Positions 25,609 to 34,861 are shown, counted from the first letter of the stretch. The stretch: 64,000 bases of DNA from RBG-16-66-20 sp040752005 (GCA_040752005.1 JBFMFX010000019.1:16743-80742), one strand, 5' to 3'. Notes: generated from the letters alone by a model not told the origin. Numbers and translations: made by a program.

Positions 25609-26400
25609 ATGGCAGAGCGCGACACCGCGAAGAATCCGATCCAGGTCATCGAACGCATGATGAAGCTGCTCGATGCGCTCGCCGAGCATCCGGAGCCGCT
25701 CGGTCTCAAGCAGATCGCGCAGTACACCGGGTTGCACCCCTCGACCGCGCACCGGATCCTCTCGGCGATGAGCGCCGAGCGGTTCGTGGACCGCGTCGAG
25801 CCGGGCGCCTACCGGCTCGGCATCCGACTGCTGGAGCTGGGCAACCTCGTCAAGTCGCGCATCAACGTCCGCGAGTGGGCGCTGCCGGTGATGCGCGAGC
25901 TGCACGCACAGACCGGCGAAACCGTGAACCTCACGGTGCGCCACGACGACGAGATCGTGTACGTCGAGCGCACCTCCTCCGGCCGCTCGGCGATGCGCGT
26001 GGTGCACGTGGTCGGCACGCGCGCGCCACTGCACGTCACCGCCGCCGGCAAGCTCTTTCTGCTCGAGGACGGCTTCGCGCGGCTGCGCGACTACGCGCGG
26101 CGCACTGGCCTGCGGGCGATGACGAAGAACACGATCACCAGCGTCGCGCAACTGGAGCGGGAACTGGAGCGCATCCAGCGCACCGGCTGGGCGACCGACA
26201 ACGAGGAGGCGGAGGTGGGCGTGCGCTGCGTCGCCGCGCCGGTGCGCGACGACGCCGGGCGGCTGGTCGCGGCGCTCTCGATTTCGTCGCCGGCCGATCG
26301 CATGAAGGCGCACTGGGGGCCGCTGGTGAAGGAAGCCGCCGAGCGCATCGGCCGCGCGATCGGGTATCGGCGCGAGGAGCGCCGCATCGGGGCCGCCTAG
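25609..26400 (+). CDS. IclR-family transcriptional regulator
   Basis: A 263-residue regulator. The winged helix is in residues 10-75: IQVIERMMKLLDALAEHPEP, QIAQYTGLHPSTAHRILSAM. The ligand-binding domain follows with LRVVHVVGTRAPLHVTAAGK-like sequence (MRVVHVVGTRAPLHVTAAGK), ATDNEEAEVGVRCVAAPVRD and VAALSISSPADRM. IclR proteins usually bind a small acid and control a neighbouring catabolic gene. Divergent placement makes the lldD-like gene the likely target. ATG at 25609 chosen: it starts MAERDTAKNPIQ and follows a -10 hexamer, whereas an upstream frame start would cross it. Confidence 0.93.
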   Translation: MAERDTAKNPIQVIERMMKLLDALAEHPEPLGLKQIAQYTGLHPSTAHRILSAMSAERFVDRVEPGAYRLGIRLLELGNLVKSRINVREWALPVMRELHAQTGETVNLTVRHDDEIVYVERTSSGRSAMRVVHVVGTRAPLHVTAAGKLFLLEDGFARLRDYARRTGLRAMTKNTITSVAQLERELERIQRTGWATDNEEAEVGVRCVAAPVRDDAGRLVAALSISSPADRMKAHWGPLVKEAAERIGRAIGYRREERRIGAA

Positions 26401-27431
26401 GCCACCACCAGGCCGTGCAGGGAAAACAGGCCCTCGCGGTCGGTCCAGACCTTCACGCCGCGAAAGCCCGCCTCGGCCGCGAGCGCGCGGAATTCCTCGA
26501 TCGAGTACTTGCAGGAGTTCTCGGTATGGATCGTCTCGCCGCGCTCGAACTCGAAGCGGTGCCGGCCGATCCGCACCGTCTGGCGCGCGAGCGACACCAG
26601 GTGCATCTCGACCCGGCCGCGCGAGGCGTTGTAGAACGCGTAGTGGCGGAAGCGCCGCAGGTCGAAGTCGCCGCCGAGTTCGCGGTTGATCCGGCGCAGG
26701 ATATTCAGATTGAACGCCGCGGTGACGCCTCTGGAATCGTTGTAGGCAGCGTGCAGGACGTTCGCGTCCTTCTTCAGGTCCACACCGACCAGCATCGCCC
26801 CGCCTGCGCCGACCAGGTCGCGCGTCATGGACAGGAACGCGTGCGCCTCGTGCGGCACGAGATTGCCGATGGTCGAGCCGGGGAAATAGATGACCGGGCG
26901 GCTGCGGCGTGCGCCGCGCGCTCCGGCGTCGAACACGGGGAGCTTGAGCGGCCGGGAAAAATCGCCCGTCACCGCCGCGATGTCGAGCCACGGGAATTCG
27001 CGCACCAGCCGGCCCGCCGCCGCGCGTAGCGCCGCCTCCGAGATGTCCACGGCGACGTACAGCGCCGGCCGCAGGCGGCGCACGAGCAGCCGCGTCTTCA
27101 GGCTCTCGCCGCTGCCGTACTCGATGAGCGTGACGCCCTTGCCGGCAAAGCGCGCGATGTCGTCGAGGTGCGCGCGCGTGAGCGCCAGTTCCGCCCGCGT
27201 CGGGTAGTACTCCCGCAAGCGGCAGATGCGCTCGAACAGGCGGCTGCCGCGCGCGTCGTAGAAGTACTTGGGCGGGAGCGTCTTCTGGCGCAGCGCGAGG
27301 CCCGCGATCACCTCCTCGCGAAAGCTGTCGGGCGCAACGGTCGAGCCGAAGAAACGGACGCGGCCGCGCGGCGCGGCGCGAGCGCCGGTCAGCCCCTCGC
27401 CCCGCGCGCGGCGCTGCTGGTCTCGAGCCAC
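26397..27431 (-). CDS. egtD: EgtD-like L-histidine N-alpha-methyltransferase
   Basis: The SAM-dependent EgtD fold is clear: PPKYFYDARGSRLFERICRL, EYYPTRAEL, LIEYGSGESLKTRLLVRR, IYFPGSTIGNLVPHEA and YNDSRGVTAAFNLNILRRIN, where the histidine amino group is bound, then FYNASRGRVEMHLVSLA. EgtD trimethylates histidine to hercynine, the first step to ergothioneine. No EgtB is visible in the window. The start is uncertain: GTG at 27431 gives 344 residues (family about 320) and overlaps the PBP7-type gene by 43 bases; an internal GTG further down would cut conserved sequence. The 3' end overlaps the IclR gene by 4 bases. Confidence 0.85.
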   Translation of the reverse strand: MARDQQRRARGEGLTGARAAPRGRVRFFGSTVAPDSFREEVIAGLALRQKTLPPKYFYDARGSRLFERICRLREYYPTRAELALTRAHLDDIARFAGKGVTLIEYGSGESLKTRLLVRRLRPALYVAVDISEAALRAAAGRLVREFPWLDIAAVTGDFSRPLKLPVFDAGARGARRSRPVIYFPGSTIGNLVPHEAHAFLSMTRDLVGAGGAMLVGVDLKKDANVLHAAYNDSRGVTAAFNLNILRRINRELGGDFDLRRFRHYAFYNASRGRVEMHLVSLARQTVRIGRHRFEFERGETIHTENSCKYSIEEFRALAAEAGFRGVKVWTDREGLFSLHGLVVA

Positions 27432-28273
27432 TTGCGAATGCGCGCGGCGTCGCCTAGGCGCGAGTACTTGCCCCAGGAATCCAGCAGCACCACGATCAGG
27501 TCGCGCGAGGCCATGCGAACGCGCATCACCAGACACCGTCCCGCCTCGGCGATGTAGCCGGTCTTGGACAGGCCGATGTCCCAGTCGCCGTTGCGCACCA
27601 GGCCGTTGGTGTTGCGGAACTCCTGCGGCCGGCCGAAGACGTGCACCAGCGCGCGCTCGCGCGTCGAGTACTCGCGGATGAGCGGGTGCGCGGATGCGGC
27701 GGCGACCAGCCGGGCGAGGTCGTGCGCGCTGGAGACGTTGGCCGGTGAAAGGCCGCTTGCGTCCACGAAGCGGGTGTCGGCCATCCCGAGCAGCCGCGCG
27801 CGCGCGTTCATCGCCGCGACGAAGGCTTCGGTGCCGCCCGGATACGTCCGCCCGAGCGCGGCGGCGGCGCGGTTCTCCGAAGCCATCAGGGCAAGAAGCA
27901 GCAGCTCGTCGCGCGTGAACACCGAACCCGCCCGCAGACGCGAACGGGTGCCCTTCACCGTGTCGTAGTCCTCGTCGCTGATCACCACGCGCTGCGCGAG
28001 GTCCACGCCGGACTCGACGATGACGAGCGCGGTCATCAACTTCGTGATCGAGGCGATCGGCACCACCGCCGAATGGTTCTTGGCGTAGAGCGTCTCGCCG
28101 CTCGCGGCGTCCTGCACCAGCGCCGCCGCCGAGCGCAGGAAGAGCCTGTCGCCCTCGCCCGCCGGCTCGCGCGCCTGGGCGAAGCCGACCGCGAGCGCGA
28201 GCACTGCGGCAAGCGCCGCCAAGGCGACGATTTTCTCCAGACGGTGCAGCTGCCTCTCCTCTCCCGTGCGCAT
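27389..28273 (-). CDS. pbpG: D-alanyl-D-alanine endopeptidase (PBP7/8 type)
   Basis: A 294-residue periplasmic serine peptidase. A signal peptide starts at MRTGEERQLHRLEKIVALAA and ends near VGFAQA. The active-site motifs are SxxK in VVPIASITKLMTALV, SxN in ALMASENRAAAALGRTYPGG and KTG in IGLSKTGYIAEAGRCLVM. It should cut the D-Ala-meso-DAP crosslinks of peptidoglycan. The ATG at 28273 is preferred over one at 28357 because it gives a proper signal peptide. A TTGCCT-18-TACACT promoter lies 31-54 bases upstream. The egtD gene overlaps its 3' end. Confidence 0.9.
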   Translation of the reverse strand: MRTGEERQLHRLEKIVALAALAAVLALAVGFAQAREPAGEGDRLFLRSAAALVQDAASGETLYAKNHSAVVPIASITKLMTALVIVESGVDLAQRVVISDEDYDTVKGTRSRLRAGSVFTRDELLLLALMASENRAAAALGRTYPGGTEAFVAAMNARARLLGMADTRFVDASGLSPANVSSAHDLARLVAAASAHPLIREYSTRERALVHVFGRPQEFRNTNGLVRNGDWDIGLSKTGYIAEAGRCLVMRVRMASRDLIVVLLDSWGKYSRLGDAARIRKWLETSSAARGARG

Positions 28274-28302
28274 TTTGTTCGCGTTTTTGTCCGGCGTCGC
28301 GA

Positions 28303-28332
28303 AGTGTAGCCTTGGCGGCGGGCGAAAGGCAA
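28303..28332 (-). promoter_or_regulatory. Sigma-70-like promoter of pbpG
   Basis: Minus strand TTGCCT (28327-28332), 18-base spacer, TACACT (28303-28308). The predicted leader is about 24 bases. Upstream, GCTTCAACGC is repeated at 28368-28377 and 28383-28392 with a 15-base period. Confidence 0.5.
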
Positions 28333-28418
28333 GCAAAATTAGAGCCCTACGCCGCAAACTTCACGCAGCTTCAACGCACGCCGCTTCAACGCGCCTCGAC
28401 GGCAGGCCGCGATCGCTC

Positions 28419-30242
28419 TCAGGCGGCGCGCGCCCGCTCCAGCACTTCCTCCGCGGCCGCCGCCTGCTGCTGCAGCGCCCACATCCGGGCGTATTCGCCC
28501 CCGGCGGCGAGGAGTTCCCTGTGCGTGCCGCGCTCGACGATTGCCCCGCGCGCGAGCACCAGGATCTGGTCGGCGTCCATCACCGTCGAGAGGCGGTGGG
28601 CGATCACCAGCGTCGTGCGGCCGACCGCGATGCGCTCCAGTTCAGCCTGGATCGCCTTTTCCGATCTTGAGTCGAGCGCCGAGGTCGCCTCGTCGAAGAT
28701 GAGGATGCGCGGGTTCTTGAGCAGCGCGCGCGCGATGGCGACGCGCTGCTTCTCGCCGCCGGAGAGCTTCAGGCCGCGCTCGCCCACCAGGGTGTCGTAT
28801 TTCGCCGGCAGCGACTCGATGAAGTCGTGGATGTGCGCCGCGCGCGCCGCCGCGATCACCTCGGCCTCGGTCGCGTCCGGCCGGCCGTAGCGGATGTTGT
28901 AGCCGATGGTGTCGTTGAAGAGCACCGTGTCCTGCGGCACGATGCCGATCGCGGCGCGCAGGCTCGCCTGGCGCAGCTCGCGGATGTCGCGGCCGCCGAC
29001 GAGAACCGCGCCGCCGGTGACATCGTAGAAGCGAAAGAGCAGCCGCGCCAGCGTGGACTTGCCCGAACCCGAGGGCCCGACCACCGCGACGCGCCGCCCC
29101 GCCGGAATCGTGAAGGACACGCCGCGCAGGATCGTGCGCGCCGGCTCGTAATGAAAGTCCACGTCGCGGAACTCGACGGCGAGCGGGCCGGGCGGCAGGT
29201 CGGTCGCGCCGGGCCGGTCCTCCACCTCGCGGTGCTCGGAAAGCAGCCGGAACATGCGGTGCATGTCGAGCAGCGACTGCTTGATTTCCCGGTACACCAT
29301 GCCGAGGAAGTTGAGCGGGATGTAGAGCTGGATCAGCAGGCCGTTGACGAGCACCAGGTCGCCGATCGTGAAGCCGCCGGCGACCACCCCTTCGGCGGCG
29401 AAGTACATGAGGGCGGTGACGGCCACCGCGATGATCAGGCTCTGGCCGATGTTGAGAGCCCCGAGCGAGGCCTCGTTCTGCACTGCCGCCGCCTCGTATT
29501 TCTGCAAGCTCTCGTCGTAGCGCCGCGCCTCGTAGTCCTCGTTGCCGAAGTACTTCACCGTCTCGTAGTTGAGCAGGCTGTCCACCGCGCGGGTATTGGC
29601 GCGCGAATCGAGCTCGTTGGCACGCCGCCGGATCTCCATGCGCCATTCGGTGACCGCGACGGTGAAGGCGATGTACGCCAGCACCGCGCCGAAGGTGACC
29701 GCGGAGAAGCGCCAGTCGAAGCGGCCGACGAGCACGGCCGCCACCAGCGCGAACTCCAGGATCACCGGCAGGATCGAGAACAGCAGATACGACAGCAGCG
29801 TCGAAATGCCGCGCGTGCCGCGCTCGATGTCGCGCGTCATGCCGCCGGTCTGGCGCTCCAGATGAAAGCGCAGCGACAGGCTGTGCAGGTGCCGGAACAC
29901 GCCCAGCGCCACGCGCCGGATCGCGCGCTGGGTGACCCGCACGAACACGATGTCGCGCAGCTCGGCGAAAAGCGTGGTGGAAAATCGCAGCACGCCGTAG
30001 ACGGCGAGCAGCGCCGCCGGCACCGCGACCACCGCCAGTCTCGGATCGAGCCGATCCACGACCTCCTTCATCACCAGCGGCACACCGACGTTGGCGAGCT
30101 TGGCGGCCACGAGGAACGCGAGCGCGAGCGCCACGCGCCCGCGGTACTCCCACAGGTACGGCACGAGCAGCGGGATCACCCGCCACTCCTCGCCCGAGAG
30201 CGCCTGCGTCGGCGCCGCCTGATGGTGTCGGTGCGTGGCCAT
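28419..30242 (-). CDS. Atm1-type ABC exporter (fused permease-ATPase)
   Basis: A 607-residue half-transporter. Six hydrophobic segments lie in residues 25-320, including LRFHLERQTGGMTRDIERGT and LLNYETVKYFGNEDYEARRY, the glutathione-contact region typical of Atm1/ABCB7. The ATPase has Walker A GPSGSGKST, the Q-loop IVPQDTVLFNDTIGYNI, LSGGEKQRVAIARALL and Walker B ILIFDEATSALD, then the H-loop. Bacterial relatives export glutathione-metal or glutathione-sulfur conjugates. TAGAAT ends 12 bases before the ATG. It is divergent from psrA. A glutathione reductase and a GST occur elsewhere in the window. Confidence 0.93.
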   Translation of the reverse strand: MATHRHHQAAPTQALSGEEWRVIPLLVPYLWEYRGRVALALAFLVAAKLANVGVPLVMKEVVDRLDPRLAVVAVPAALLAVYGVLRFSTTLFAELRDIVFVRVTQRAIRRVALGVFRHLHSLSLRFHLERQTGGMTRDIERGTRGISTLLSYLLFSILPVILEFALVAAVLVGRFDWRFSAVTFGAVLAYIAFTVAVTEWRMEIRRRANELDSRANTRAVDSLLNYETVKYFGNEDYEARRYDESLQKYEAAAVQNEASLGALNIGQSLIIAVAVTALMYFAAEGVVAGGFTIGDLVLVNGLLIQLYIPLNFLGMVYREIKQSLLDMHRMFRLLSEHREVEDRPGATDLPPGPLAVEFRDVDFHYEPARTILRGVSFTIPAGRRVAVVGPSGSGKSTLARLLFRFYDVTGGAVLVGGRDIRELRQASLRAAIGIVPQDTVLFNDTIGYNIRYGRPDATEAEVIAAARAAHIHDFIESLPAKYDTLVGERGLKLSGGEKQRVAIARALLKNPRILIFDEATSALDSRSEKAIQAELERIAVGRTTLVIAHRLSTVMDADQILVLARGAIVERGTHRELLAAGGEYARMWALQQQAAAAEEVLERARAA

Positions 30243-30280
30243 CGAAGGCCGGCATTCTAGTCCGCTCGCGGCGCAACCCC

Positions 30281-30309
30281 TTGACGCGCCGGGGCCGGAC
30301 GACTAGCAT
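30281..30309 (+). promoter_or_regulatory. Sigma-70 promoter of the psrA-fad operon
   Basis: TTGACG at 30281-30286, exact 17-base spacer, TAGCAT at 30304-30309. This is the best-formed promoter in the window. Transcription should begin near 30316, inside the operator. Confidence 0.8.
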
Positions 30310-30326
30310 TCAAACGTTCGTTTGAA
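30309..30326 (+). promoter_or_regulatory. PsrA-type operator palindrome
   Basis: TTCAAACGTTCGTTTGAA is a perfect 18-base palindrome. It fits the CAAAC-N4-GTTTG consensus reported for the Pseudomonas fatty-acid regulator PsrA, and it covers the predicted transcription start. Binding here would block the psrA-fad promoter, so autorepression relieved by long-chain acyl groups is expected. Confidence 0.85.
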
Positions 30327-30339
30327 CCGGGTCCGTGCC

Positions 30340-31023
30340 ATGTCCCTACGCGCCGTGAAGCCGCTGACCGATACCCGGGTCCGCATCCTCGACGCGGCCG
30401 AGGAGCTGTTCATGCAGCACGGCTTCGAAGGCACCTCGATGCGAACGCTCACGGCGAAAGCCGGGGTCAACCTGGCGGCGGTGAACTACCACTTCGGATC
30501 CAAGCACGCGCTGATCGAGGCGGTGTTCCGCCGCCGGCTCGACCCGATGAACGCCGAGCGCATCGCCGCGCTCGACCGGCTGGAAAAGGAGGCGGGCGGC
30601 GGGCCGCTCGCGCCCGAAGCGATCATCCGCGCCTTCGTCGGCCCGAGCCTGCGCCTCATCGAGGACGCAAAGGGCGGCGGGCGCAACTTCATCCGTCTGC
30701 TCGGGCGCACCTATACCGATCCGTCGAAGGAGATTCGCCACCTGATCGGCGCGCTGTACGCACCCGCGATGGAGCGCTTCAAGGCCGCGTTCGAGCGCTC
30801 GCTGCCGCACATGCCGCGCGAGGAGCTCGTCTGGCGCATGCACTTCATGTTCGGCACCCTCGCCTACACGCTGGCCGCCACCGACACCGTTCACCTCATC
30901 GCCGGCTGCAAGCCAGAAGATCGCTACGATGCGCGGCTGCTCGAGGCGCGCCTGGTACCGTTTCTCGCCGCCGGGCTGCTCGCGCCGCTCGCCGACGCAA
31001 GCGACGTCAAGAAAGCGGCGTAG
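30340..31023 (+). CDS. psrA: PsrA-like TetR-family fatty-acid regulator
   Basis: A 227-residue TetR protein. The DNA-binding part reads RILDAAEELFMQHGFEGTSM and KAGVNLAAVNYHFGSKHALI, very close to Pseudomonas PsrA as I remember it. The C-terminal domain has the HFMFGTLAYTLAATD segment also present in PsrA. It should repress beta-oxidation genes and release them on binding oleoyl-type ligands. It is the first gene of the operon, 25 bases before fadE. A TTG at 30322 would start inside the operator, so the ATG at 30340 is used. Confidence 0.9.
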   Translation: MSLRAVKPLTDTRVRILDAAEELFMQHGFEGTSMRTLTAKAGVNLAAVNYHFGSKHALIEAVFRRRLDPMNAERIAALDRLEKEAGGGPLAPEAIIRAFVGPSLRLIEDAKGGGRNFIRLLGRTYTDPSKEIRHLIGALYAPAMERFKAAFERSLPHMPREELVWRMHFMFGTLAYTLAATDTVHLIAGCKPEDRYDARLLEARLVPFLAAGLLAPLADASDVKKAA

Positions 31024-31048
31024 GCCGCCGAAGGAGGGGGAGATCGCC

Positions 31049-33532
31049 ATGACCGCATTCGCCGCAGGCACCCTCGCCGTACTTCTTGCTCTCGCCTATT
31101 TTCAGGCGCCGCTCCTTGTGTGGACGGCCGCGGCCGGCATCATGGCCGCCACCTGGGCGATCGCGCTCGAACTGGGAACCGGCGCCAACCTTGCGCTCGC
31201 CGGCGCGCTCGTCGCTGCGGCCGCCGCGCTCAACGTGCCGGTGCTTCGCCGCCGGCTACTGAGCGACCCGGTGCTCGCGCTGTACCGCCGGATCCTGCCG
31301 GACATGTCGCAGACCGAAAAGGAGGCGATCGACGCCGGCACCGTGTGGTGGGACCGAGAGCTCTTTTCGGGCCATCCCGACTGGGAGAAGCTCCTCGCGG
31401 TGCCGGCGCCGAAGCTCTCGCCCGAGGAGCAGGCGTTCCTCGACGGTCCTGTCGAGGAGGTGTGCGCCATGGTGAACGACTGGGAGGTCACCCACGAGCG
31501 CTGCGACCTGCCGCCCCATGTCTGGCAGTACCTCAAGGACAAGGGTTTCTTCGGCATGATCATCCCGAAGAAGTACGGCGGGCTCGGTTTTTCGGCGCTC
31601 GCGCATTCGGCGGTGGTGATGAAGCTCTCGACGCGCTCCAACGCCCTCGCGGTGAGCGTGATGGTGCCCAACTCGCTCGGGCCGGCGGAGCTGCTCCTTC
31701 ACTACGGCACCGAGGAACAGAAGAACCACTATCTGCCGCGCCTTGCGAAAGGGCTGGAGATCCCCTGCTTCGCACTCACCAATCCGGAGGCCGGCTCGGA
31801 CGCCGCCTCGATCCCGGACTACGGTGTCGTGTGCAAGGGCCTCTGGCAGGGCAGGGAAGTGCTCGGCATGCGTGTCACCTGGGACAAGCGCTACATCACG
31901 CTCGCGCCGGTGGCGACGCTGCTCGGTCTCGCCTTCCGGCTCTACGACCCGGAGCGGCTGCTCGGCGACAAGGAAGACCTCGGCATCACCTGCGCGCTGG
32001 TGCCGGCGAGCACGCCCGGCGTCGAGATCGGGCGCCGGCACCTGCCGCTTAATGCCGCATTCCAGAACGGCCCGACGCGCGGGCGCGACGTGTTCATGCC
32101 GATTGACTGGATCATCGGCGGGCGCGACTACGCCGGCAAGGGCTGGATGATGCTGATGGGGTGCCTGGCCGCCGGGCGCTCGATCTCGCTGCCCTCCTCC
32201 TCGGTGGGCGGCGCCAAGGCGCTTGCGCGCGCCACCGGCGCGTATGCGCGCGTGCGCAGCCAGTTCAGGACGCCGATCGGACGCCTGGAAGGCGTCGAGG
32301 AGGCGCTCGGGCGTATCGCCGCCAACGCCTACATGATGGACGCGACGCGCGTCATGACCGCCGGCGCGGTGGATCTGGGCGAGAAGCCGGCGGTGCTCTC
32401 GGCGATCGCCAAGTACCACATGACCGAGCGCGCGCGCCAGTGCGTCAACGACGCGATGGACATCCACGGCGGCAAGGGCATCTGTCTGGGTCCCAACAAC
32501 TGGGTCGGGCGCGGCTATCAGGTAATGCCGGTGGGCATCACCGTCGAGGGCGCAAACATCCTCACCCGCAGTCTCATCATCTTCGGGCAGGGCGCGATCC
32601 GCTGCCATCCGTACGTGCTGCGCGAGATGCGCGCGGCGAAGGAAATGACGGGCGAGGCGGCCTCGATCGAGTTCGACGACGCCTTTACCTCGCACATCGG
32701 GCACGTGATCGCCAACGGCGTGCGCTCGTTCATCCACGGCCTCACCGGATCTCGGTTCGCGCCCGCTCCGGCGGGCTGCGCGCCGGAAACGCGCCGCTAC
32801 TACCAGCGCGTCTCGCACCTGTCGGCGGCGTTCGCGTTTCTCGCCGACATCTCGATGCTGGCGATGGGCGGGGCGCTCAAGCGCAGGGAGAAGATCTCGG
32901 CACGCCTGGGCGACGTGCTCTCGATGATGTACCTCATCTCGGCGACGCTGAAGCGCTACGAAGACCAGGGCCGGCAGAAGGAAGATCTGCCCCTGCTGCA
33001 CTGGTCGGTGCGCGACGCGCTGTGGCAGGCGCAGCAGGCGATTGACGCCATCTACACGAACTTCCCGGTGCCGTGGCTGCGCGGCTGGCTGCGCTTCGCG
33101 GTGTTTCCGCTCGGCATGCCCTTCCGGCCGCCGAAGGACCGCCACAACCACCGTTGCGCGAAGCTGGTGCTGGAACCCGGTCCGGCGCGCGACCGATTGA
33201 CCGACGGAATCTATCGCGCCCGGGGCGACGCCGATGCCACCGCGATCCTCGAGGCGGCGTTCCTCGCCACCGTCGCCTGCGAGCCGATCGAGAGGAAACT
33301 GCGCGAGGCGGTGAAGGCGGGCGCGCTCGCGGTCCGCTCCGGCGTGGACACGGCGGCGCTCGCGCGCGAGCGCGGGATCCTCTCGGCCGAGGAGTACGCC
33401 GAGTGGCAGAAGAAGGAGGCGCTGCGCAAGCACGTCATCAAGGTGGACGATTTCCCGCCGGATTTCGGCCGCGCCGAGATCGTGGCCAGGCTCGAGCGCG
33501 AGAAGGAAGGCCGCGCGCGCGCCGCGGCCTGA
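31049..33532 (+). CDS. fadE: Long-form acyl-CoA dehydrogenase FadE
   Basis: An 827-residue FadE-type dehydrogenase. Two hydrophobic segments lie in residues 1-60, as in E. coli FadE (814 aa), then the catalytic ACAD fold: FFGMIIPKKYGGLGFSALAH, IPCFALTNPEAGSDAASIPD, MGCLAAGRSISLPSSS and DAMDIHGGKGICLGPNNWVG. A C-terminal FadE extension runs from about residue 530. It performs the first step of fatty-acid beta-oxidation using FAD at the inner membrane. AGGAGGGGG precedes the ATG. It is followed by a thiolase after 24 bases. Confidence 0.95.
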   Translation: MTAFAAGTLAVLLALAYFQAPLLVWTAAAGIMAATWAIALELGTGANLALAGALVAAAAALNVPVLRRRLLSDPVLALYRRILPDMSQTEKEAIDAGTVWWDRELFSGHPDWEKLLAVPAPKLSPEEQAFLDGPVEEVCAMVNDWEVTHERCDLPPHVWQYLKDKGFFGMIIPKKYGGLGFSALAHSAVVMKLSTRSNALAVSVMVPNSLGPAELLLHYGTEEQKNHYLPRLAKGLEIPCFALTNPEAGSDAASIPDYGVVCKGLWQGREVLGMRVTWDKRYITLAPVATLLGLAFRLYDPERLLGDKEDLGITCALVPASTPGVEIGRRHLPLNAAFQNGPTRGRDVFMPIDWIIGGRDYAGKGWMMLMGCLAAGRSISLPSSSVGGAKALARATGAYARVRSQFRTPIGRLEGVEEALGRIAANAYMMDATRVMTAGAVDLGEKPAVLSAIAKYHMTERARQCVNDAMDIHGGKGICLGPNNWVGRGYQVMPVGITVEGANILTRSLIIFGQGAIRCHPYVLREMRAAKEMTGEAASIEFDDAFTSHIGHVIANGVRSFIHGLTGSRFAPAPAGCAPETRRYYQRVSHLSAAFAFLADISMLAMGGALKRREKISARLGDVLSMMYLISATLKRYEDQGRQKEDLPLLHWSVRDALWQAQQAIDAIYTNFPVPWLRGWLRFAVFPLGMPFRPPKDRHNHRCAKLVLEPGPARDRLTDGIYRARGDADATAILEAAFLATVACEPIERKLREAVKAGALAVRSGVDTAALARERGILSAEEYAEWQKKEALRKHVIKVDDFPPDFGRAEIVARLEREKEGRARAAA

Positions 33533-33556
33533 GCGGCAAGCAAGAAGGGAGACACG

Positions 33557-34861
33557 ATGGCCGGGTTCGCCAAGCCGATTTACGTCGTGGACGGGGCGAG
33601 AACGCCGTTCCTCAAGGCGAAGAACCGCCCAGGCCCGTTTTCCGCGAGCGACCTCGCCACGCAGGCGGGAAGGACGCTGCTCGTGCGCCAGAAGTTCGCG
33701 CCCGGGGAGCTGGACGAGGTGATCCTCGGCTGCGCCGCGCCCTCGGTAGACGAGGTAAACATCGGGCGCGTGGTGGCGCTGCGCATCGGCTGCGGGCAGA
33801 AGGTCCAGGGCTGGACGGTGATGCGCAACTGCGCCTCGGGGATGCAGGCGCTCGATTCGGGCATCGCCAACATTCTCGCCGGCCGCTCGCACCTGGTGCT
33901 CGCCGGCGGTGTGGACGCGCTCTCGCGCGCCCCGCTCCTCTACCCGGAAAAGGTGGTGCTGTGGTTCGCCGAGATGATGGGCGCGAAAACGCCGATCGAG
34001 CGCGCGGCGCTCTTTGCGCGGCTGCCGCTCAAGGGGATGCTGACACCGGTGATCGGCATCATGAAGGGGCTCACCGACCCGATGGTGGGTCTGCTCATGG
34101 GGCAGACGGCGGAGAACCTCGCGTACCGTTTCCGCATCACCCGCAGCCAGATGGACGCGTTCTCGGTGCGCAGCCACCAGCGCGCGGCGCGCGCGCAAGA
34201 CGAGGGCGTGCTCGCCCCGGGCGGCGGCGAGGTCGAGGCGCTCTACGACGCGAAGGGCGAGATCTATGCGCTCGACGACGGCGTGCGGCGCGATTCCTCG
34301 ATGGACAACCTCGCCAAGCTCAAGCCCTTCTTCGACCGCAAGTACGGCAACGTCACCCCCGGCAACAGCTCGCAGATCACCGACGGCGCGGCCTGGCTCG
34401 TGCTCGCGTCCGAGGAAGCGGTGAAGCGGCACGATCTTGTGCCGCTCGGGCGGATCGTGGATTCGCAGTGGGCGGGGCTCGACCCGGCGCAGATGGGCCT
34501 TGGCCCGGTGCACGCGGCCACACCGATCCTGCGGCGGCACGATCTTTCGCTCGACGCCGTGGACTACTGGGAGATCAACGAGGCGTTCGCCGCGCAGGTG
34601 CTCGCCTGCCTTGCCGCATGGAAGGACGGCGCCTATTGCCGCGACGAGCTGGGGCTCGACGGCGCCCTCGGCGAGCTCGACGAGGAGCGGCTCAACGTGG
34701 ACGGCGGCGCGGTGGCCCTCGGCCATCCGGTCGGGGCCTCGGGCGCGCGTATCGTGCTGCATCTGCTTAAGGTTTTGAAGCGCAAGGGCGCGCGGCGCGG
34801 CATGGCCGCGATCTGCATCGGCGGCGGGCTCGGCGGCGCGATGCTCGTCGAGGCGCTCTGA
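33557..34861 (+). CDS. fadI: Acetyl-CoA acyltransferase (3-ketoacyl-CoA thiolase)
   Basis: A 434-residue thiolase. The nucleophile lies in VMRNCASGMQALDSGIANIL near residue 93, the second-site His in DGGAVALGHPVGASGARIVL, and the final Cys in AAICIGGGLGGAMLVEAL. An insertion near residues 130-165 (PEKVVLWFAEMMGAKTP) is typical of the FadI branch. It cleaves 3-ketoacyl-CoA with CoA to shorten the chain by two carbons. AAGGGAGA precedes the ATG. It sits 10 bases before the multifunctional fadB/fadJ-type gene, with which it likely forms a complex. Confidence 0.93.
   Translation: MAGFAKPIYVVDGARTPFLKAKNRPGPFSASDLATQAGRTLLVRQKFAPGELDEVILGCAAPSVDEVNIGRVVALRIGCGQKVQGWTVMRNCASGMQALDSGIANILAGRSHLVLAGGVDALSRAPLLYPEKVVLWFAEMMGAKTPIERAALFARLPLKGMLTPVIGIMKGLTDPMVGLLMGQTAENLAYRFRITRSQMDAFSVRSHQRAARAQDEGVLAPGGGEVEALYDAKGEIYALDDGVRRDSSMDNLAKLKPFFDRKYGNVTPGNSSQITDGAAWLVLASEEAVKRHDLVPLGRIVDSQWAGLDPAQMGLGPVHAATPILRRHDLSLDAVDYWEINEAFAAQVLACLAAWKDGAYCRDELGLDGALGELDEERLNVDGGAVALGHPVGASGARIVLHLLKVLKRKGARRGMAAICIGGGLGGAMLVEAL

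Noticed and set aside
28358..28392. Short CRISPR-like array from repeated CTTCAACGC
   Set aside because: Only two clear units (28368 and 28383) with a 15-base period and no spacer structure or cas genes.
30322..30340. TTG start for the PsrA-like regulator
   Set aside because: It would start translation inside the operator palindrome and add residues absent from PsrA relatives.
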